Positions 43,001 through 47,357 of a DNA stretch of 47,357 nt are shown piece by piece (positions within the stretch are counted from its first letter, which is position 1; every line of letters starts with the position of its first letter). The translations under genes and the position numbers were made by a program. The notes under the pieces were generated by a model. That model was not told where the DNA came from. It saw only the letters and a list, made by a program, of their open reading frames with translations, and ran no database searches. The DNA lies in assembly GCF_016918015.1 (NCBI RefSeq), contig NZ_JAERMK010000030.1, positions 1 to 47,357 of the forward strand, in the 5' to 3' direction. The DNA comes from Glycomyces sp. YM15. Lineage in GTDB: Bacteria > Actinomycetota > Actinomycetes > Mycobacteriales > Micromonosporaceae.

Positions 43001-43313
43001 CTCGTCGTCCGCTCCGGGCCTGGAACGACGCCGCCTCACCTCCCCCGAATCCGAGTCGGGCTCCTACGCCTGGCGCACGGCCGCCGACGACGGCTGGTCG
43101 CGGGTGGACAACGCGTTCGCCGAGACCGTCTCCGGCGAGACGACCTCGGTGGGACTTCCCAAGCGCCGCCCCATGGAACGCCTGGTTCCCGGGGCCGTGG
43201 AGGAATCACAGGAGACCGTCAGCGCGCAGAAGCGCAACCCCGAGGGCATTCGGGGCCTGCTGTCGGCCTATCACCGTGGGGTGCAGCGAGGACGTGGCAA
43301 TGACGGTAACTGA
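40059..43313 (+). CDS. conservon sensor histidine kinase with NIT domain (CvnA-type)
   Basis: The 1084-aa protein has a transmembrane helix (about 30-48), a large extracellular nitrate/nitrite-sensing (NIT) domain (about 50-340), a second helix (about 345-367), a HAMP-like linker, a dimerisation region (RRSQNLVDRLIGHLDHLERGEENPDRLAELF in part; LDHLATRMRRN), and a HATPase domain (about 555-680) with N-box ELMDNATAFSPP and DIGIGM. There is no classical H-E-x-R-x-P box. About 390 C-terminal residues are Pro-rich and disordered. It should sense a small anion or redox cue and signal to the three following gene products. AGGAGG nine bases before GTG 40059 sets the start. Confidence 0.9.
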   Translation: MSKRSSNRAGSAARRGPLGLPRIADMRIRSKLGLILLVPLVVLVAVAGLRLYDLSDRVFESNDMVDLVEFNTYVAELRYELQKERSLLVTHLRLDGEHVAGIDKALYDESNVAAQQGETDAAYDQFNEKAGQLPQLSDDIDNRVDAVQTQYESLVAIRQQAVEAAGQASIDATSRVYQRLVEELVTITDISSRIVNDADIARNLQAIAAATTILETLEEERAIAINVGDGREFINNTRWQNFISFASLRKTAEDEFKTVANREEQLAFFFSEGGLNTEQAQAALAFENDAKSASTTTALEVNAEVIASYDAILDNGLKYINSESDQVLDEAGRDRDAQIFQLLLEAVLILAAFVIATVIALLIARNMATGLRRLREGALDVAHVSLPQAVAQMRDAETIGNRTPDEVAAETGAVIDIDQRDEIGNVAHSFNIVHTEAIRIAAEQAALRANVSQMFINLARRSQNLVDRLIGHLDHLERGEENPDRLAELFQLDHLATRMRRNDENLLVLAGADSTRQERYPAPIGDILQAAQSEVEQYTRIEFGNLEAEREIRPAAVNDLVHLIAELMDNATAFSPPESPVLVEAEQMRTAESPQGAIRVRINDIGIGMPPGQIEDINRQLSESADAIDLASSRMMGLVVVARLAKRHDVRVELRPGEHRGTVAEVILGEAVLTDPKLPERGLRSGVPLDGTNFDTGDAFSLDGRDDSPRGALGMNSGALPQVPESPAGLFDTVAQPGPQSPPPPQSQPMWQPSAPQQPSRPPVPPQPAEPLTGEHTLQRNSAQASHPFPPAAEEEPGFMFRPGNLADERRPGGKVMEVTGEIVSSEHVALPKIQLEAFTPEPEPVPPSWPDAAAAPAGTEAPRAAKKDRVSALDATTELPIFREVESAWFKAVTPAPKKVEDDAPAHGAATEPLSQGGNESSSRTTEAAPAEVAETTSPRYADQSEAAESPAQAWEAAPPTPPQPTEGSTPMQSKPADDHSSSAPGLERRRLTSPESESGSYAWRTAADDGWSRVDNAFAETVSGETTSVGLPKRRPMERLVPGAVEESQETVSAQKRNPEGIRGLLSAYHRGVQRGRGNDGN

Positions 43314-43358
43314 GTCGCTGAACCGCAACACGGAAGACGCTACTAAGGAGCGCAAACG

Positions 43359-43757
43359 ATGAGCACTGGTGGAACCTCGGTCCAGGACCTGGGCTGGCTG
43401 CTGGCCGGCTTCGCCGAACGCGTGCCGGGCGTGGCCCACGCCGTCGCGGTCAGCGCCGACGGTCTGCTGCTGGCCTCCTCGCGGGACCTGCCGCGGGACC
43501 GTGCCGACCAGCTGTCGGCCGTGACCTCGGGTCTGGTGAGCCTCACCCAGGGCGCCTCCCGCTGCTTCGAAGGCGGCGCCGTCCTCCAGACGGTGGTCGA
43601 GATGGACCGTGGCTTCCTGTTCCTCATGTCCATCAGCGACGGCTCCTCGTTCGCGGTGCTGGCGTCGAAGAACTGCGACGTCGGCCAGGTCGGCTACGAG
43701 ATGGCCCTGCTGGTCGACCGGGTCGGCCAGGCACTGACCCCTTCGGCCCGAAGTTGA
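43359..43757 (+). CDS. Roadblock/LC7 domain protein (CvnB-type)
   Basis: The 132-aa protein is a single Roadblock/LC7 domain: [36 protein letters not shown], ending in [16 protein letters not shown] (each quoted in part). In conservons it associates with the kinase and the small GTPase, probably as a GTPase regulator or adaptor at the membrane. AAGGAG lies just before ATG 43359, 45 bp after the kinase gene. A 217-bp gap follows before the DUF742 gene, longer than elsewhere in this cluster. Confidence 0.93.
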   Translation: MSTGGTSVQDLGWLLAGFAERVPGVAHAVAVSADGLLLASSRDLPRDRADQLSAVTSGLVSLTQGASRCFEGGAVLQTVVEMDRGFLFLMSISDGSSFAVLASKNCDVGQVGYEMALLVDRVGQALTPSARS

Positions 43758-43974
43758 CCGCCGCCCTCGCGGGCGCGATTGGCGAATGCACGTGCGGCAC
43801 GGTAGGCTCCTTCCGAGCGGACTGCAGCACGAGTGGGACGAACTGAACAATCGAACCCCTCCGTCGCATCCCCAGGCGACGGGCCGGTGCCTCCCCTGGC
43901 ACCCGGTACACGGATAACTGACATGACTGCGGCACAAGGATTGTGGGATCCGAGCGCTGCGGTTGGAGGTAGTA

Positions 43975-44352
43975 ATGGTCCTCGGTGGTGATGAGCCGAC
44001 CGGCTCACTCGTCAGACCGTACGCGGTCACTCGCGGCCGTACGCGGCCACAATTGGAGATCGCCCTGGAAGCGCTGGTGGAGACCACTGCGCGCGGCCGG
44101 TCCGGGCAGTTCCTCGGCGGCCGGGAGCAGAAGGTGATCGTCGACCTGTGCGGCGGGCGCCTCCAGTCCCTCGCCGAGATCGCCGCGCGCATGGAGGTGC
44201 CTCTGGGCGTCGCGCGCGTGCTGGTCGCCGACATGGCGGCCGATGGATTGCTGGCAGTGCACGAACCCACCGGATTCGACGCGGACGGCGGCGACGGATC
44301 GGTCGGAACCGAGCTCCTTGAGCGTGTCCTCAGTGGACTCAGGAGGCTATAG
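43975..44352 (+). CDS. DUF742 protein (CvnC-type)
   Basis: The 125-aa protein is DUF742: SLVRPYAVTRGRTRPQLE near the N-terminus and a winged-helix-like core (REQKVIVDLCGGRLQSLAEIAARMEVPLGVARVLVADM in part). The partner role in conservons is not enzymatic; it may bind DNA or the other Cvn proteins. GGAGG five bases before ATG 43975 supports the start. It is six bases ahead of the GTPase gene. Confidence 0.92.
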   Translation: MVLGGDEPTGSLVRPYAVTRGRTRPQLEIALEALVETTARGRSGQFLGGREQKVIVDLCGGRLQSLAEIAARMEVPLGVARVLVADMAADGLLAVHEPTGFDADGGDGSVGTELLERVLSGLRRL

Positions 44353-44358
44353 ACCCAC

Positions 44359-44946
44359 ATGAACTCACCCGCAGACACCTCTCGTGTGACCTCTGCCAAG
44401 ATCGTCATCGCCGGCGGCTTCGGCGTCGGCAAGACGACCTTGGTCGGATCGGTCTCCGAGATCACTCCGTTGACGACCGAGGCGATCATGACCTCAGCCT
44501 CGGAGGGCGTCGACGACAACAACCTGGTGCCCGACAAGCAGACGACCACAGTGGCGATGGACTTCGGCCGCATCACCATCGACCAGGACCTGATCCTGTA
44601 TCTGTTCGGCACGCCCGGCCAGACCCGTTTCTGGTTCATGTGGGACGAACTCGTGCGCGGCGCGATCGGGGCCATCGTCCTGGTCGACACCCGCCGGCTC
44701 GCCGACTGCTTCTCGGTCATCGACTTCTTCGAGCACCGCAAGCTGCCGTACCTGGTGGCCGTGAACTGCTTCGACGGCAAGCAGCTCCACGACCTCAACG
44801 ACATCCGCGACGCGCTGCAGATCTCGCACGACGTCCCCGTGATGTACACGGACGCCCGCAACCGGGAGTCCACCAAGCAGGTGCTCATCAAGCTCGTTGA
44901 ATACGTGCTCTCGATGCGCCGCACCCGCACCGTCGGCGTCCACTAG
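44359..44946 (+). CDS. conservon small GTPase (CvnD-type)
   Basis: The 195-aa GTP-binding protein has P-loop GGFGVGKTT (19-27), the switch region TTTVAMDFGRI, the G3 motif as LFGTPGQTRFWFMW and a modified G4, VNCFDG, in place of NKxD. In conservons the GTPase is the output switch controlled by the kinase and Roadblock protein. AGGAGG precedes ATG 44359. A strong terminator lies about 65 bases beyond the stop, closing the cluster. Confidence 0.94.
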   Translation: MNSPADTSRVTSAKIVIAGGFGVGKTTLVGSVSEITPLTTEAIMTSASEGVDDNNLVPDKQTTTVAMDFGRITIDQDLILYLFGTPGQTRFWFMWDELVRGAIGAIVLVDTRRLADCFSVIDFFEHRKLPYLVAVNCFDGKQLHDLNDIRDALQISHDVPVMYTDARNRESTKQVLIKLVEYVLSMRRTRTVGVH

Positions 44947-45009
44947 CTGCCCACAGGCGGACGCACGACGATCGTCTAGGCTGACCCATCTCCCTGGACC
45001 ATGCTTCGA

Positions 45010-45042
45010 AAGGGGCCCAAGGCTTTCCGCCTTGGGCCCCTT
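45010..45042 (+). terminator. terminator of the conservon operon
   Basis: A perfect 14-bp stem AAGGGGCCCAAGGC/GCCTTGGGCCCCTT with a TTTCC loop. Confidence 0.9.
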
Positions 45043-45114
45043 CGTTCGCGCCGGAAGACGACGGGTGATGCCCGGTTTCTCCGCAACCTGCACGTGCCGA
45101 ACGGCCGACGGCCA

Positions 45115-45120
45115 TAGAGT
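45115..45120 (+). promoter_or_regulatory. -10 element of the methyltransferase gene (leaderless)
   Basis: TAGAGT ends 7 bases before ATG 45128, with no ribosome-binding site. Confidence 0.45.
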
Positions 45121-45127
45121 GTGGACT

Positions 45128-46213
45128 ATGACCGTTCCCCAGACCGATCCCCGCGAGGCCTTCGCCGAGCGCCTGATCGAGGACGTGACCCGGTCCCTCG
45201 AAACGCTCAGCGTCTACCTCGGCGTGAAACTCGACCTGTATCGGGCTCTCGCCGACCACGGCCCCGCGAACGCCGCTGACCTCGCCGCCTCGGCGAGCAT
45301 CGCCCCTCGCTACGCCCGCGAGTGGCTCGAACAGCAGACAACGGCCCGCTACCTCGAATGCGAGGACCTGACGGCGCCAGCCGAGGGCCGCCGCTACCGG
45401 CTGCCCGAGACCCGCGCCGAGGTACTGCTCGACGGCGACAGCCCGTTCCATGCCGCGCCCGGCGTGACGATGTTCGGGGGCGTGGCCGGAGTGCTCGACC
45501 AACTGGTCGACGCCTACCGCTCCGGCGGCGGCGTCCCGTACAGCGCCTACGGCGAGGACATCCGGAACGGCATCGCGGCCTTCAACCGCCCGCAGTACCT
45601 CCACGAACTCCCGGCCTGGCTCGAAGCGGTTCCTGAGATCGATTCGCGGTTGCGAGGCAATCCGGAGGCGCACATTCTCGATCTGGGCTGCGGCGCCGGC
45701 CAATCCACCCTTGCGATGGCCCGCGTCTATCCGCACGCCCACGTCACGGGCGTCGACCTCGATCACGATTCGATCGCCGAAGCCCGGGCCGCGGCGATCG
45801 ACGCGAACCTGGGCGGCCGGGTGGACTTCACCGACGCCGACGTGGCAGGGCTGTCCTTCGAAGCCGAGTTCGATCTCGTCACGATGTTCGAGACGCTCCA
45901 CGACATGGCCGATCCAGTCGGGGCGCTGCGCACGGCCCGCTCCCTGCTTGCGGTCGGCGGCAGCGTGCTGATCGGCGACGAACGGGTCGCCGACGACCTG
46001 ACGGACGACGGCGACCTCATTGAGCGGTTCCAATTCGGCTGGAGCGTGGTGCACTGCCTGCCGGCCACCATGGCAGAGGACCCCGTCGAAGCGAACGGCA
46101 CGATGCTCCGCACCCCGACCCTCGCCCGCTGGGCACAGGAAGCGGGCTTCACCTACTTCCAAGTGGCCCCGATCGAGAACGACTTCTGGCGCTTCTACCT
46201 TCTACGCGAGTGA
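45128..46213 (+). CDS. class I SAM-dependent methyltransferase with N-terminal winged helix
   Basis: The 361-aa protein has an N-terminal helical/winged region (about 10-90: LSVYLGVKLDLYRALADHGPANAADLA, ARYAREWLEQQTTARYLE in part) followed by a class I methyltransferase domain (about 185-330) with SAM motif I ILDLGCGAGQSTLAMA, GVDLDHDSI and the later DLVTMFETLHDM. This two-domain plan resembles Mycobacterium Rv2258c-type small-molecule methyltransferases. The acceptor is unknown. The start follows a TAGAGT -10 by 7 bases. It is monocistronic, between the conservon terminator and a minisatellite. Confidence 0.88.
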   Translation: MTVPQTDPREAFAERLIEDVTRSLETLSVYLGVKLDLYRALADHGPANAADLAASASIAPRYAREWLEQQTTARYLECEDLTAPAEGRRYRLPETRAEVLLDGDSPFHAAPGVTMFGGVAGVLDQLVDAYRSGGGVPYSAYGEDIRNGIAAFNRPQYLHELPAWLEAVPEIDSRLRGNPEAHILDLGCGAGQSTLAMARVYPHAHVTGVDLDHDSIAEARAAAIDANLGGRVDFTDADVAGLSFEAEFDLVTMFETLHDMADPVGALRTARSLLAVGGSVLIGDERVADDLTDDGDLIERFQFGWSVVHCLPATMAEDPVEANGTMLRTPTLARWAQEAGFTYFQVAPIENDFWRFYLLRE

Positions 46214-46267
46214 GCGCCTTCCCAGATACCCATGGGATCCGGGCCCGTGGCCGACCGGTCCGAGGTT

Positions 46268-46643
46268 GCCTCCCGGCCCGATCGGGACCTGATTCAGGCG
46301 ATCGGCGACGAAGAGGCGGGAAGGAGCGTGGGTCGATTCCTGGCTTCCCGGCCTGATCCGGCCGAGATTCAATCGGGCGGCGACAACGAGGTGGCGGCAG
46401 GGCCCTGGTCGCTCTCGGGCTTCCCGGCCTGATCGGGTCGAGGTTCAGGCGGGCAGCGACGACAAGGTGGGGGCGGGGTCGGGTTCGGCTCGAGCCTCCC
46501 GGCTCGATCGGCTCGGGGTTCAGGCGGTCAGCGACAACAAGGTGGGGGCGGGTTTGGGTTCGTTTCCGGCTTCCCGGCCTGGTCGGGTCGGGGTTCAGTC
46601 CGGCGGCGATGGTGGGGTGTGTGGCTGGGGTGGGGTGGGTTTC
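46268..46643. repeat. minisatellite, about five copies of a 75-bp unit
   Basis: Units begin (G)CCTCCCGGC or GCTTCCCGGC at 46268, 46343, 46419, 46494 and 46569, spacings 75, 76, 75 and 75. Shared blocks are TTCCCGGCCTGATCGGGTCG, GGTTCAGGCGG and GCGACAACAAGGTGGGGGCG. The one-base excess in the second unit breaks the plus-strand frame, so it is not an intact coding repeat in that direction. The last units fall inside the 3' end of the minus-strand HNH gene. Confidence 0.85.
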
Positions 46644-47357
46644 CTGGTGTGGGCATGCTGAGGGGCCCGGCCCCTGTTGGGGTTCGGGTGGCGCTGCGTG
46701 GTGTGTGCGGCGCTTCCCCCAGCAGTCGCCTGCTGGGGCAGGGTAAGAACGGCGGGTCGCCGTAGTCGTCGGTCGCTGACCTTGCAGCTGTCGCTGTCGA
46801 TGCCGGTGGTGCGGGCGCCGCGACTGCTACTTCGGTGCTTGAGGCGTCGCGTATGCCGAATGTCGCTCGGCATCGCGCTTTCGCCTCCCGCATGGCTTTG
46901 AGGGCTCGGTCGCGGTCGATGGCCTGGGCGATGCCGTCGAGGTCGGGCTTCAACGTCTCGGACCATTCGGTCCGGTAGAGCCCGGTGGGGAACACATCCC
47001 AGTCCGAGCCTGCATGCTCCGCGTCCATATCGGCATCGGTGCGCCAGTCGGCGCACCCGCACCCGGCCGAGCCACCGGCCGAGGCATCGGCGGGGCCGCT
47101 CTGACCGGTCCCGGCCGCTGCTGCGTGGCCGTCGTGGTGGGTGATGATCGCCTGACCGGGCCCGGTCTTCTCCACGCTCCACCCGGTGGTGTGGATGCGG
47201 CCGTGGTGGAAGCGGCACAGCAGGATCAGGTTCTCCGCGACCGTGGGGCCGCCGTCGGCCCAGTGGGTGATGTGGTGCGCCTCAGTCCAGGCGATGGGCC
47301 GGTCACAACCGTGCCAAGCGCAACCCCCTGGCTGCTCGAGCTCGAGTTTGCGCCGCA
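46528..47357 (-). CDS. HNH endonuclease of the 13E12/DUF222 type, 3' part
   Basis: The frame enters from the right edge of the window, so the N-terminal DUF222 part is not seen. Visible is the HNH nuclease: GCAWHGCDRPIAWTEAHHIT, then HWADGGPT, then ENLILLCRFHHGRIH, with the paired Cys and the catalytic HH motif at about 47240-47330. The C-terminal about 190 residues after the nuclease are low-complexity, Pro-rich and poorly conserved-looking, and their last part is encoded by minisatellite DNA. Actinobacterial genomes carry many such genes; their role (mobile, or SOS-linked as for some mycobacterial members) is unclear. Confidence 0.85.
   Translation of the reverse strand, partial: RRKLELEQPGGCAWHGCDRPIAWTEAHHITHWADGGPTVAENLILLCRFHHGRIHTTGWSVEKTGPGQAIITHHDGHAAAAGTGQSGPADASAGGSAGCGCADWRTDADMDAEHAGSDWDVFPTGLYRTEWSETLKPDLDGIAQAIDRDRALKAMREAKARCRATFGIRDASSTEVAVAAPAPPASTATAARSATDDYGDPPFLPCPSRRLLGEAPHTPRSATRTPTGAGPLSMPTPGNPPHPSHTPHHRRRTEPRPDQAGKPETNPNPPPPCCR

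Noticed and set aside
43924..43992. Short frame MTAAQGLWDPSAAVGG... before the DUF742 gene
   Set aside because: It resembles a possible N-terminus, but is in a different frame from the DUF742 gene and stops after about 22 codons. ATG 43975 with GGAGG is the better start.
46268..46643. CRISPR array
   Set aside because: Units are contiguous 75-bp tandem repeats with gradual divergence throughout; there are no unique spacers and no cas genes.

Overview
The window comes from a very GC-rich actinobacterium. Evidence for this: third-position GC bias in nearly every gene, frequent GTG starts, futalosine-pathway menaquinone genes (mqnA, mqnC, mqnE), a conservon (NIT-domain sensor kinase, Roadblock/LC7, DUF742 and small GTPase), DUF4229, a 13E12/DUF222-type HNH endonuclease, and several apparently leaderless mRNAs. 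A Glycomyces/Stackebrandtia-like or Micromonospora-like lineage would fit, but that is inference. Most of the window is chromosomal core. Accessory sequence is confined to the two ends: an IS30-type transposase tail on the left, and a 75-bp minisatellite with the 3' end of an HNH endonuclease on the right.

Layout. 1-1.7 kb: IS30 end, yaaA, a gene-free stretch with a LexA-box-like site and an inverted pair of DnaA-box-like sequences, then tRNA-Lys(TTT). 2-4.3 kb: a GH15 glucan hydrolase with a translationally coupled membrane protein. 4.5-6.4 kb: a Cys-rich HTH regulator and membrane protein, divergent from a DUF2249-cupin protein across a palindromic operator. 6.8-12 kb: a small ORF with its own terminator, an amidohydrolase, an epoxide-hydrolase-like protein, a strange poly-G/poly-C tract, and acs. 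12.2-22.7 kb: a degenerate Fic-like protein, mqnE with two small membrane proteins, a secreted NlpC/P60 protein, a large disordered zinc-ribbon protein, an HPr with Gln at the active-site position, mqnA, a ferredoxin-reductase-like flavoprotein, and mqnC. 22.9-28.3 kb (minus strand): a secreted serine protease, a double-RCK membrane protein, a tandem GNAT protein and a lytic transglycosylase.

28.7-37.3 kb (plus strand): a class III cyclase fused to a P-loop NTPase, a 68-nt terminator hairpin, then a tightly overlapping operon hemL, histidine phosphatase, resA-like lipoprotein, one-TM protein, ccdA, resB, ccsA (system II cytochrome c biogenesis). 37.5-39.5 kb: two tandem MHYT-domain membrane proteins on the minus strand, divergent from the conservon at 40.1-44.9 kb. 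A SAM methyltransferase follows.

Taken together, much of the window serves respiration and redox sensing: menaquinone synthesis, haem precursor and cytochrome c assembly, acetate activation, and a probable gas/nitrate sensing block (MHYT pair plus NIT-domain conservon). The most unusual items are the HPr Gln15 protein, the MHYT-conservon neighbourhood, the regulator/DUF2249 module with its operator, the disordered protein with a fresh 155-bp internal duplication, a chimeric mini-ORF between ccdA and resB, a candidate small RNA carrying an anti-Shine-Dalgarno motif, and the poly-G/poly-C tract, which may be an assembly artefact.
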